DNA from: Trichoplax sp. H2
Taxonomy: Eukaryota > Placozoa > Uniplacotomia > Trichoplacea
Reading direction: 5' to 3'
DNA length: 64,000 nt
Assembly: GCA_003344405.1 (NCBI GenBank)
Contig: NOWV01000034.1
Location: forward strand, 496,001 to 560,000
The position numbers and the translations under genes were made by a program. The notes beneath the pieces are model-generated. The model was not told the origin of the DNA, searched no databases, and saw nothing but the letters and a program-made list of their open reading frames with translations. Shown here in pieces: positions 1 to 12,700 of the stretch; positions within the stretch are counted from its first letter, which is position 1, and each line of letters opens with the position of its first letter.

Positions 1-3000
1 TTGGGTTATTATAATTCATCTTGAAACAACGTTGTTCAAGCTTGATGGAAAGACTCCAAATTGCAACGCAGTGATGTTAGCGAAGAGTAACACTGAGGAT
101 ACGTTAGTCCATGGATGTCAATCAGTACTTTGCATAATAATATTGCTCATGACCATTATGATTATGGACTGTTTGGAAATGATGTGCAACATCTCTGTTT
201 ACTCCTTGTATAATATAAATATAATTATCATGATTGAAAAGAGCATTCCATAGCTCCCATGATATAATAGTCGAGGAAGTAGGCAATAAGAATAAAAAGT
301 AATATCTTCGTTTAATGAGAAAGCTTATCCCATATAGAAAAAGTGATCCAGATTATTGAAGAATTCTTCCTCTATTCTAAAGTCTTGACATCATTATGCG
401 AATACCTACTATAGAACAACTACGCAAATCGAGGCACTGCCTTCTGAACAGTGCATTCCTTTATATCACTATGACCTCATCAATACAGGACCACAATAAT
501 TAGTGAAGTACTGTTATGGATATTTCTTCAAATTAAAGTCTGTTCTCGACTTAGTATATTTTCACGTTGTAAATAACATCTTTATTTACTGCAACGATGC
601 AAATCAAGACACAACTCTTAGATAAAAGGTAATCTTTTCTACAACTACAGATCTACCAATACAGGACCACACTAATCCGTAAATATTAAGTATTGCTTCA
701 AAATGAATTCTACTCTCGACTTAAAAATCTTCCTAGTGACAAGTGACATCTTGATCACTTTATTCTTCACCAATACTATTTCTATTGAACAGACAGATTC
801 ACATATCAAGCCTTTAGGGCTGATGACGGGAAATATTGCGCTACTAGTTAACCAATCATTTCATGCAGAATGATTAAATGCAGTCGATGGTACTTTGTTA
901 ACTAACAGTTTGTATTCTAATAATTTAATCAACGGAAATGACAATATATATAATTTAATCACCCTGAATACAATGTACAGCGATTGGCCAAAGCCGTGAA
1001 GACAAGATTTTAATATTATTTCATAACTCTATTTTAAGTTCCTTCATCAACATGTCATGTTGCATAATGGAAGATGGTCTCTTGCCTTCTTTATTCGTTG
1101 TTATTTTGTGCATACGAGAACATACAGTAGAATAAAGCGGCGTTAATATTATTCTATCCAATAATTTAAAACAATTCCGGTATGGTAAACAATGAACAAA
1201 TGCCTAGGATCGAGTTTATAAGTCACACAACATAACTACAGATAGATAGCCGCCAAGCTAGAAATAGTTACTACGAAATGATCAAAATATGCAATCATAA
1301 TCATCGTTCTAGGACAAATATGCATCTATTAGCAAGACATACTACAAAGTCGCTAATGTCGTGAAAAATAGATTACATGTGCAACCTAGTTCACATCGAT
1401 TTTATCATAATGTAAAATACGATGACAAGCGTAAGACATAGTGAATTCATAAAATAAACATTCTGTTAAAACCTGCCAGCGTCAAGTTAACAGTATGCCA
1501 TGGAGATCGATTCATAAAGTCAAATACGTGAATATTTTAAATGTGGCAAATATTTACCGACTGTTGTCTTACTGGAATTTTTATCACACCATCCATCGAT
1601 ATAATCATGACTAAAGTATAACTACTACTGTATGATTAGTACGATATTGAAAGGTAGCGGGAGTAAACAATTTGGCAATCCAATAGACGATGTCTTAAAT
1701 GGTTTCCTTTATCTTGGTATTAAGCTGGCATGTTAAGCATTAACTGACTGAAATATTGTAGATAAATCGCTTATAGATATTCATCATCGCTATCGTGTCT
1801 AGGAATAAAAGTATCGCAAATAGAAAAAATATTTTAACTATAGAACGATTTCACAGATGATCTTTAACGGTAAGCTTTTCCTTTAACAAACACAAAAGTG
1901 CAATAATTTCCGTGACCGCCTTACAGGATAAAGAAATATTTTATTTCCGGTGCAACATATACAGTATCAGCAATGAGATAGTATAAAGCGAAAAAAAAAT
2001 TGAATGGTATATCCATTCTAATATCGACCATGTTATCGTAGCTTTAGCAAGAGCACCATCAAAACTACAAGTTTGGAGTAAACAATTCGTTACACTAACA
2101 AATTCTTTGATGGAGAATTGATGCTCTTATACATAACATGTTGCACAATGAGCTCTTTCCTTTTGCTACCATATTGGAAAAATATTAAAAATAGGATTAA
2201 ACATTCATCTCTCGCCAATGCTGATGTATCCAATAAATAATAAGTACGTTAGCGCTTATATATTATATAGATAGATTTGAATCAAAATATTATAGAAGAT
2301 AATCAATTCGACATTAGGTCAATAGGTTAAAGGATGACATTTTAGAAACGAATACATTTTCCTTGAATCAAATAACGTGTCAATACTACTATCAAAACGA
2401 TTCTACACTGATGTGACATTAGAGTCACATAAAAAAATATGGCCAAACCACTTTAGCGATTCGACGGGAAAGGACTAAAATTGCATCTAGAGATAATATT
2501 ATTTTGGGGGAACTTATTAAGCACTCTAAAATACATTCAAATTCAATAGTAGTAGAATAGTTTGTAAGTTTTCATTTTATAAAGTTATGAAAAAAATAGT
2601 GCCCACCAATGCAATTTCTTGTGCCGGAAAAAAAAATTAATACAAGTTGTGATATGATTTTTCTTCCCAATAGATGCTTAATTTGACTTTAAAGATACTA
2701 TGATATGGTAATATCTATACAATCGAGTTAGCAATCAATAAAGACTTGATAGATAGATAAGTTTTAGTGCAACAGCAATACACCATTTATGAAGCATTTG
2801 TAGTGATTATGGGAAATGAAGAGTATTTTCGTTTTAATAAGATATTATTTAAGCTAATCACACTATCAAGAGTCTACCGTATAATTAGCCATAAATTAAA
2901 GAAAAGTGTACCATCCAAACATAATATGTTATTCAACTATTTCAAATTTTATAACTCAGGCATTATTTTTTTAAGAGTAAAGGTACGTAACTATAGATAG

Positions 3001-3155
3001 TTATTGAAGAAGAATAGAATAGCAATTAAAATAAATGATGACATACTGTAGGAGGGGGCAAAGAATGTTCATTCACCGGTTGAAATAGGATAAAAAAGTG
3101 CCGAATAATCCTAATCATCAGACTACTCACCCCTATGCTATGATTGACGTAAGAT
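1..3155. other. Gene-poor AT-rich sequence
   Basis: No exon that I can support was found on either strand. The open frames here (for example 32-253 and 2767-3000) are short, start at arbitrary codons or have AT-driven composition, and match no family I know. The only structure noticed is an imperfect duplication near 478-770. Exons of a gene lying to the left cannot be excluded. Confidence 0.5.
478..770 (+). repeat. Two-copy imperfect tandem duplication, about 177 bp period
   Basis: The words 'caatacaggaccaca' and 'ctcgactta' occur in the same order near 479-551 and again near 655-723, followed in both copies by a related stretch containing 'acatctt'. The copies have diverged by substitutions and small indels. 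No coding potential is seen. It resembles the decayed tandem repeats found later in the window. Confidence 0.5.
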
Positions 3156-3419
3156 TTATTTAGAATCGGTAACTTTTAGATTAAGTTTTTCTGCGTTAAC
3201 TTTAGCAGCTGCTGCTTGCACTTTAGAATAGTGAAATTCAGTGCAGCTATTATACATTCGATGCCTTTTTAATAGATGAGCTTTCCGTCGTTGAGTATCA
3301 GGTGAGAGTATTTTTTTACCAATCATATCCTCATCCGCATTTTGATTTTTTACCTTGGTTGGAAGATTCTTCAGATCTAAATCAGGACGAGTAATTCCAT
3401 CCGTTTCAGTCATGATCAT
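3156..3419 (-). CDS. Possible small hypothetical protein or terminal exon (87 aa)
   Basis: Reading the minus strand from the ATG at 3417-3419 gives 87 codons to a TAA at 3156-3158. The product begins MIMTETDGITRPDLDL and ends in a Lys/Ala-rich, helix-prone stretch (KVQAAAAKVNAEKL). It is strongly hydrophilic with mixed codon choice, unlike the AT-driven Ile/Tyr/Leu-rich spurious frames nearby. A second ATG two codons later (3411-3413) could be the true start. The open frame extends 9 codons upstream without an ATG, so this may be the last exon of a spliced gene coming from the right. I do not recognise a family, signal peptide or membrane segment. It is a candidate coding exon, not an established gene. 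Confidence 0.35.
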   Translation of the reverse strand: MIMTETDGITRPDLDLKNLPTKVKNQNADEDMIGKKILSPDTQRRKAHLLKRHRMYNSCTEFHYSKVQAAAAKVNAEKLNLKVTDSK

Positions 3420-6400
3420 TAACAAGGAGTGATTTTCCTTTTGCAAAAGAGTATGAAAATATCGATGGCTTGATCGCTTGCAACGCTATGTATAGTCAAA
3501 AATTGGAAATAATATTGATAATCCAACCAAAGTAGTGATAATCCTAATGGCTTGTTTTCGATGAGTACCAATTAACAGTAACTACCTTGCTATCAATGAT
3601 TCAATCTTGGATTGAAATAATTTAAGCGCTCTCGTCGTAGTTAAGTAGTTTTGCTGTAGTTCAAATTAAGCGCTGATCAACGTTAATTGGAATAATGGAT
3701 CATCAAACGTGATGACTCTAGCATTTATAAACTAGCACGTTTTCTTTTCTACCAATAAGTCGATATCAAAGAATTAAATTATTCTTAGCTACGCCTTTAT
3801 AGACGATATACGTACAGTTATAAGATACCTATGTCTAAATAGGATTGATTGACGTAAGAATCATTGACTAAAATGGAGAAACAATAGTATAATCTATTGT
3901 TTCTACACTATAACGTAAATGTCAAAAGAATTTTAACTGTAATTTAACCATCTAACTTATGGTGATATTGTCATCTACTAAACCCGTTGGACAAAATAAG
4001 ACACCCGCCGTTATCATGGATTGTCTATCAATACTATTTAAAAAAAATAGTGGACAATATCACTGCGAAAAATGGCTAAATTAGATTGTTATCCCCCGTA
4101 TTGGATAGTAGATGATTTCTTGATCTTTTGGAATCTTAAAAAAGAAATTCTCTTTTAGACATAAATGCAACAGTACTGTATACTTATGCACATTGTAATG
4201 ATGTAAAATGATATTCTAAGCAAGTATATTGATATTTTCAATTCGATTGATCCGATGACATTGAACGAACCAATTGGCCAATCTTTTCTTATAGTATATT
4301 TTTCAATTTCTAACGCTGTCATTTTACTACTTGATGAAGTAACTGTAATGGAATCTCAACAGTTATTGATTAAAAATATAAAACCAACAGATCATATAAA
4401 AGATTAAGTTAATAGCTGATCTAGAGGAGTTTTAACACTGTACATAACATACATTACATTGCCATGTGTAAACTAGGAAAATGAAACATTAGTCTGCATA
4501 AATGATCTTAATAAAACTCTCTTCCAGTGCTGCACAAGATTACCGAATCTGATTTCACTGACCACTTTAGTGGTGTCTTCAAGTAGTAAAGGATTAAACT
4601 CTTGGAGCGTTGAGGGGGAAATAGTCTAAGCTATCCTATAAATATTGATTAATATTGGTTATTCTCTTTAATTTCATTCGCTCGTTATTCCTTTTTTTTT
4701 CAATCAGACTATTTAAACATTGGAAGGCAAATTATCTTAGACCTTAAACCTTTTACTATACTCAAGAATGATAATATTGCATTCATAAACCATAGTTTTA
4801 TTTTATACTCTTATCACGTCATCAAATAATAATCTTCTATTCCACAACCATATTTTAAGGACTAAATTGTCAATATGAGACAACTTGTGTATGCTGGTTT
4901 ATTCGGCTGATTAGTCGTATCGTTTCACCATCTTACCACTATTATTGTTGTCATCACGGTAGGAGAAAAGGTAAGTTTACCTTTACTCTTTGTTATGGTA
5001 AACGCAATTATGATATTTTAGTAGTATGTTGTCATGAAGATGAACACCAACTTGCGTCAATAACACTTTCAGAAACTACCTTCGACAAACGATAACACCA
5101 TGATAGCGATATTATCAATGGATAACTCTATTGAAATAATGCCTGTTTTATGCCTACGTCATCTCAATTGGGATAGGGGAGCAATGGAGCTAATTATCTG
5201 TTGGGTACATAATGCAATTCATAATGGAGTGAAAATAGATACTGGCAATCTCTAAAGCGATAGTATTATTCAGATGGCTATTGAGAATTTTCATTTGACG
5301 TAGACGACGCTTAATTATTGTAGTTGGATCATTTTTAGCCCAGTCAACAAGGTCAAGTTTAGATAAATTAAACAGGTATTGTTCTTGTTATCGACTCGGG
5401 AAACAGTAAACTTGTTTATCCGATATTATTATTAGGCAGGTTAATTTCTATTATTGTAACCTTGATCAGCTAATCTTTCAATTTTACGCTCTGGAAACCA
5501 TTCCATTAATGTATCTCTACTAAACTTTAGTCATAACTATCTCATTCATCACCGGGATAATGAGGTTGATTTCTGTTACCAATGAGATTCTACAACCTAA
5601 ACTTACATGACGAAACTTAAACCAGGTAATTTAAATTTCTTCCGCCGATATATAATTGTATTCTAGAGTGTATCTTCTACTCCGAAATACTGCTATAACT
5701 TTCTCAAAGGATGAATACTCACGATTTCCATTAATTTCCTTTAACCGTCTATTCTATTATATATTACGCGTACGCTTATTACTATAAAAGTGAACAAGCG
5801 CGAAGGTATTGGGCAACATGCAATATCATTATTGATCTAATTCAAGTGCAACTGTAATGTAAAAGTTAAATGAACCAAGAGGGAAGCTTCTGAATGCTAT
5901 GACCTCATTTTATTAGATAGCGTAGGTCACGAATACCATATAATATTTTGCTCAATTTAATTTAATATCGTCATCTTAATTAAAGAATTAAAACAGTGAC
6001 TTAAATGATTAAATGAATAAAAATTCGTCTTTACCAGTTACGTATTGTTATGTTTAGAGTAAAAATGAACAAGTTTGACATATATAGTACTAAAAATTAA
6101 GAAAAAATATTCACTATACGTAATAAAGTATTTATAGATGTTGCGTAAATTTCAGACTCCTTATACGGTATTGATCGTAAGCTCAAATTTTAACCTCTTT
6201 ACTCGTTACTTACCCAACTTTGATTAATGAAGATTGATGCCTTAATGAGGGTTAATTACAATGTCAGGGAATAATTACAACAACTAAATCGTTTTTGGAC
6301 AAGCTTATTTCTAAAAATAATTACAAGTCATTATGGATGTATATTTAGACTTATTTTATATGGTAGGTGGGAAATACAATATAGAATTATTAATTACTAA

Positions 6401-6969
6401 TAGCTTTACTAGCGTGTATTTGTAATATTTCAAGTTTTACTTTTTGTATTACTGGGCATATCATAGGTGAGAAAATGCAATTCATTGTAAAAGCAGCTTA
6501 TATTGTAAACTCACCAGTGCATAGTGCAAGTTTTAAATCGGTTTAAAAGCTCGTCTGTACCATCAATGTTGCGTATATCTAGGTTTTAAAGGATACTAAA
6601 GCTCAATAATAAACATTAAATAGTAGTAATATCCAGTATAGTAAAGAAAAATGTCATGAACTCGACAGTTAGGCAACTTTACGTAAATAATTGGTACGGC
6701 AGTCTATCTTAGCATGCAGTCTACTTTATGAAATTTCTAGCTCTTAAGTGACGTGTATATTTATTATGTTGCTAGTAAAAATAGGCCAAGATTCACGTAA
6801 TTTCTTTCCAGTGCCTCAGCATAAATAGTGATGGTATTCCATTACACTTTTACCTATGTATAATGAAATACTGGTCAGAATATTTATCAGCTCTCGGTTA
6901 TACCGTGCTTGTAATCATTATTAATTAATACATACGGTACTAATTGGTTCGCTATCGTACTTTTTGCTG

Positions 6970-8560
6970 ATTTAGTTCCCTAAAAGCTAAAAGTATAGTG
7001 TGCTTTGACAAGTAGACGAATCTTGCTCATATAGTAGCAAGGGGTAACATCACATGATATACCACAGTTTCTGGTGTATGAAAATGTCGGGAATATTTTA
7101 TTTATAGCAATAGAAACATCATAAAGAAATGCTTAACCAGAAATGATGCTCCTTGAATACAAAGACCTAAAAAGTGAACGCTTGCTATTGCTACCATTAC
7201 TGTAAACTGCGAGTATTTCTTAGCTGTGCATCTTGTAATAAACTACCTATCCAAGTATTATTTACTATAATTGGTAAAAGGTAAAGCAAGAGAGCGTTGT
7301 ACAAATATACGAATGTAATGATATAAAATGTAAAATTAATATACACTAGTGCAAACTCCCGTCGCTTTGCTGACGGTTTACGATAATGTGCTCATTTAAC
7401 AGATAGTATTACCATTTGATAGACCTGTCAGAGGTTCAGTAACTTTTTACCGTTATCCGTGTACTGTATGCTGTACAGCGCAAAGCGAAGGAGTGCTAGA
7501 CAAGTACNNNNNNNNNNNNNNNNNNNNCGAGTATTTCTTAGCTGTGCATCTTGTAATAAACTACCTATCCAAGTATTATTTACTATATTTCGTAAAAGGT
7601 AAAGTAAGAGAGCGTTGTACAAATATACGAATGTAATGATATAAAATGTAAAATTAATATACATTTGCCGTTACAACCATGAATTTATGAGTATTTCTTA
7701 GCCCTACATCTTATAGTCACCTACCTACAGCGCAAAGCGAAGGAGTGCTAGACAAGTACCGTATTAAAATACAGTGACATAAATAACCAAATTAATACGC
7801 TCACATTATTGCAGTAAGAAATACAAGTATTTCTCAGTTGTATATCTTATGGGCAACTAGCTATAATAGTCCTAATTTACTCTAATTCAATTCCTAAAAG
7901 GTAAAGGTAGACTATGCTTGATTTGTACACGAATCTTTGGATATAAAAAGTGAGATGGATATACATTTGTGTTGCACCTATGAATCAGCAAGTATTTCTT
8001 AGCCACCTATCTTTTAGTCATCTGCCTATAGAACCATCTATTTACTGTAATTGACTCCTGAAGTGCTAAGCTATGGAGTAATTGCTAATGTAAAACATAA
8101 TTACGTAAATAGCTCAATTGATGTGATTGTTGCAACAATAGTCTCTAGTATTTCTCAGCTATGTATCCGTAGTTAACTAGTTCTAATAGTATTTATTTAT
8201 TTACTTAATTCAAGAGGTAAAGCTATACGATGCTAAACGAGTATCAGAATACAAAAACATAAAAAAGCGAAATAATAATATCCTTATTATTGCAATCGTG
8301 AATTTGCTAGTATTTCTTATTAGCCATGTATCTTATAGTTACCTACCCTATAGCAGTTTGTTTATATTTGTTGTAATTTAACCCCTGAAGTGCAAAACTA
8401 GGGAGAGCTTAACAAGTATTAGAATACAATGACATCAATGGTGAAATTAATAGTCATCTTTCGCAGTATTTCGTATTCAATTCGATCCCCTAAAGCATCA
8501 AACTAGAGAGTACTGGACAACTATACGAATGCTTCTGAAAAGGAAATATATTATATAATT
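6970..8560 (+). repeat. Degenerate tandem array, about 155 bp unit
   Basis: A unit containing 'agtatttcttagc', then a 'catcttatagt...acctac' segment, then 'aaggtaaag...' recurs at roughly 7212, 7531, 7689, 7832, 7990, 8148 and 8310, with partial copies near 6979 and 8460-8520. Spacing is about 143-162 bp. Copies differ by many substitutions, so this is an old satellite or minisatellite, except for the near-identical pair around the assembly gap. Confidence 0.7.
7508..7527. other. Assembly gap (20 N)
   Basis: There are twenty undetermined bases. The right side begins with a sequence nearly identical to 7210 onward. The 34 bases immediately left of the gap (7474-7507) recur exactly at 7726-7759. 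The gap therefore sits inside the tandem array, and the true number and order of repeat units is unknown. Confidence 0.98.
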
Positions 8561-9739
8561 ATCCATATTGATATGGCAGTAGCTTCTTATACAGATGCAA
8601 AATCTAGAACTTGATTACTCTAATTCATGTATAAAGACCAATCTATAACTATAAACTAGCTATAATTAATAAGTCAAAGATGCTCGCTAAATACTCGTAT
8701 ATCTAAATACCCTCCCCTCCCCAAAAAAGATTATAAAATTAATCTTCACTTCCTGCCATCCTTCATTTAGCGCCATTTTATTTCTGTTATCTTGCATCTT
8801 ATCATTCTTAATGATCAAGCTTAAAAGGTAAACAATGCCGCAATCGATCGGTATTAACAAATAGCAAACAGTTATTTCCTAGTAAAAAAATTATAATAAC
8901 ATCTATTGATCAAGTCATCATTGTTATTATTATTATTGACACAAGATCGGAATCTTCAATGTTGTTCAGCATGGTTATATTAATTATTTGAACGTCTAGG
9001 ATGAACTACCAGTATAGATACATACATGAGCACCTTAGTAAACACTTCTACTACATAGATTTATTAATGCCTATCTGAGCATCGATTAGTTCATGTTTAA
9101 ATACTGTAAGAAAAACAATTTAATTAGAATACCATTAACCAATATAACAGTTCAACAAGATCAAATCAAGTGAGAGTATTTATTTATACAGTCCGCGATC
9201 GACTTGGATTACGATCAAATCCATTGCTTTTATTGAAGAATATTTAAAACTCTGCTGTATCCATAAGATAAAATCAATTGCCACAATTATATTTAGTTTC
9301 TTGATCTATACAAGTACAGAAGTTGTAGCTTTTCTCTTCTATCCCTTACTATTAGTCAGAACTGTGGTATAGAATATAAAATAATAGAAAGCAAATTTTT
9401 AATTACTCCTCCATATTATCATCATTGTAGGTAATTGAACAATGTTAATGACATTGTTATGGCGACGTTATCAAAGATTTTAGCCACATCCCACTAACTT
9501 TGGCAATAGCTTCTGCTAACTACTAGCATAATGATCATAACAATTGATCATGTGAATTAATGAACTGATATAGAAGAAGGCCTATGCTCGTGAATAGTAA
9601 TCATTTTGAAAAGAGGTCTTAAGGCTGTCAACGAAGAAAAATCCAGTAACGCTGTTTTTTAAGAAATGCAGAATAGAATTAAACCTTCAAAAATTGTATA
9701 ATAATTTTAGCTCAAGTTGAGGAAAAAATAGCCATCAAG

Positions 9740-12700
9740 ATGTCGTACTTTACATCTACTGATGAGTCGGACATGGAAAGTCAAGGATCTGACTATTCCT
9801 TTTCCAAACGCCATCGTAAAGGTCGAAAGTATGGACAAGTTATTGATTGTAAGTGTCTTGCATATTTTCTCCTTAAATCAATAAGCAATTTTTACAGAAC
9901 GTGGCATGATATCATGATGGATGAAGGAATGAATTATCCATCCAATCTTTCCACATCAATAGTTTTAAAATCGCACTTACCAGGCAATCATCATGCTATC
10001 GTTAAAATTATTCCATTTCTTTCATCTCAACTATCGCTACTTGACATTATGCATATGCTACAACAAATTGGGCTTGGTTATTAAAATCAGCCCTTTTATT
10101 GCAGCGATATCTTTGCACTGTATACTATCTTTTCATAATAATAAGATAAAACTGTAATTAAAATCCGACAGTGACGATGTAATCTTATCTAGTGATCATT
10201 TGCATTACTTTTCTTTTCCTTCATTACTGTAATCAAGGTTAGTGGGATATCAACATGCATTCGACAATCACTGATGACTGTATTTTTTAACATTTATTTT
10301 TAGCTGATGCAACCAACGCTAACGACATTTTAAACATTTTACGCTCTAGAATTGCCTTTCTATCAGGTAAAATAGCGTTATAACTCAATGAGCATAGACA
10401 CATAGATTCTATTTGATTCCTTCACCTTTTATTGAATTAGTATATTTTATGATGGATTACTTTAGCTAAATTTTTAGTCAAATAAGTAATGATATTATCG
10501 TTCATCGATGAAAGACATGTAAAAATATAGGCAGTGGATTATAAAGAGTGGATTACATAGAATGTAGAAAACGAAATAAGCGACGTAATAAAGTTTATTT
10601 AATATGATAAAAGAAGTAACCAGAAAGTTAATCAGCGATAATATTATAGGATACCAATACTAATCGATTATTGTTGTCAACTTGATCTATTGGATTGCAT
10701 TGACTATGATGGCAAAACTATACGGTTAAATTATCTCAGTAAAATGATCAGTATAAAATGACTGGTAGTAGAGCTAGTGAAATCATTCTCATCATGATGC
10801 TATCTGTTTAAGAATAAATTTAAATTATTGTAGGAGGAGTTGACAAACGAGGTGGACCAGTTATAACCTTTCCAGCGCAAGCAAGAACGCAGCAGGAGAT
10901 CTCTATTACCGAATTAACATCAACTATTTTATATCTATCTAAAATTCCAAGGTTAGATAATGATTATTGATGATTGCGTTTTACTTATTGTCAACAAAGT
11001 TAGTGTAAAGAGAGGTAGAAATAGGCTTGTTGTTGTTTGACTCTTTTATTCACTGTCTCAAAAGTCAAAAGCACTTTGATGGTCTGTTTTCCTACACTAT
11101 TCTCATTCTTAAAACTTGAATGTGTCAACATTTCAGCATGATCGATCATCCAACCCTACTATAGTTTACCATCTAAGCATATAGGTTATTGAATGATAAA
11201 TAACATTACAACGTTTATTGTATCCATTCTTTGGATAGTCCTTCTATCTGAGGCACTTATCATCCCTTCAGCCGTTTAAAGTCAACATCGACATCTTAAA
11301 ATACATTACTCTGTCCCCTCTCTATGCCTAATGAAATGGAGAAATAGTCTTTTATGTTTTCGAGTGGTAGATTAGTATTGATGTGATGCCAATACAAGTT
11401 AGTATTGAACTTTTAATAAATTGAGTTATCCATTAGGTTGTTTTCTATTAATTCAATTCATTCCTATATACTGTTAAATTCTATTAAACATTAACTCGTA
11501 AATTGGATGCATTTCCTTACTCTATATTCAATCTATTTTTCAAATTAGTATTTTTACATCCTTAAACTCTATTAAATATCAACTAGTGACTAGCAATTTT
11601 ATTCCTACGAATCAACTGTTACGCCCTTAAACTCTGCTAAGAATCAGCCGGTGACATAAAACTTTAATTATATGATTCACTCTTGCGTTCCTTAAGTTTT
11701 CAGCTATCAACTAATCAATTAGTGAAGTTGAATCATACTATTGGTATGATTTATTATATCCTTAAATTCTGTTTAAAGTCAGTGAAATTGAATCTTGTTA
11801 TTCTCGTAATTTATTCTTTCGAGTATATCGTTAGACTTTGTTTAAAATCAACTAGTGAGATTAATTTTATTCATAAAATTCACTCTTACGTTCGTTAAGC
11901 CCCTAGCTATCAACTCATCAACCAGTGAAATTGCACCTTACTATTCATATAATTTATGCTTCAATCCTTAAATTCTCTTAATAGTTAGTTAGTGAAATAG
12001 GGTCTTGTTATTCACATAATTTATTCTAAGGACTATATCCTTAGACTTTGTGAAAAATTAGCTAATGAAATCAAATTTTATTTGTATGATTCACTCTTAT
12101 ATAAATCAGAGAGCGAGATTGAATCTTATTTATTTGATTCGTTCTGTATCCTTAAACTCTACGAAAAATCAACTGGTGATATTTAATTTTTGTATTCATT
12201 TACACTTACATCCTTAAACTCTATTCAAATAAGGTAGTAAAAACTGAATCTGACTCGTTATTTTAATTCTTTTCTACGTACATTCTACTTGCGGTTGATA
12301 ACGCCAAGTAGCCTATTTTCCTTAAAATTGGTTAAAATATTAAAGATATATTAAGCTTTTGTAATGTCATAAAACAATCATAATTTAATACAGTAACAAA
12401 CATTAAATATTCTAATACGTAATATTTAATCAGTTATTATCGTAAGTTTACATTATTATTTCTATTTTAGTGACGATTCAAGGCGTCATGGATTTACAGT
12501 CATTATTGATGTACGTGGTAGAACAAGCAAGTTATTAAAGCCTATCCTTCGATCCTTACAGGTATTGATTAATTTACGAATACATTTCGATAACACGCTC
12601 CGTATCCATCTTTGTTGAATTAAATTCATTCTTCTAGACCCTAACAATATTGTAATACTATCAAACATATAGTAGCAATAAGTTTGATTTAACGGCATTC

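Larger units (their letters stand above)
3420..9739. other. Gene-free stretch with a satellite-like array and an assembly gap
   Basis: No coding exon that I can support was found. The region is AT-rich with scattered short open frames. It contains the degenerate array at about 6970-8560, the N-gap at 7508-7527 and a C-rich tract near 8705-8722. The final few hundred bases presumably include the promoter and 5' UTR of the large gene starting at 9740, but no TATA box or other motif was convincing. Confidence 0.5.

Noticed and set aside
6970-8560. CRISPR-like interpretation of the regularly spaced repeats
   Set aside because: The repeat copies are diverged over the full ~155-bp period with no short conserved repeat and unique spacers, and the context is an intron-bearing eukaryotic genome.
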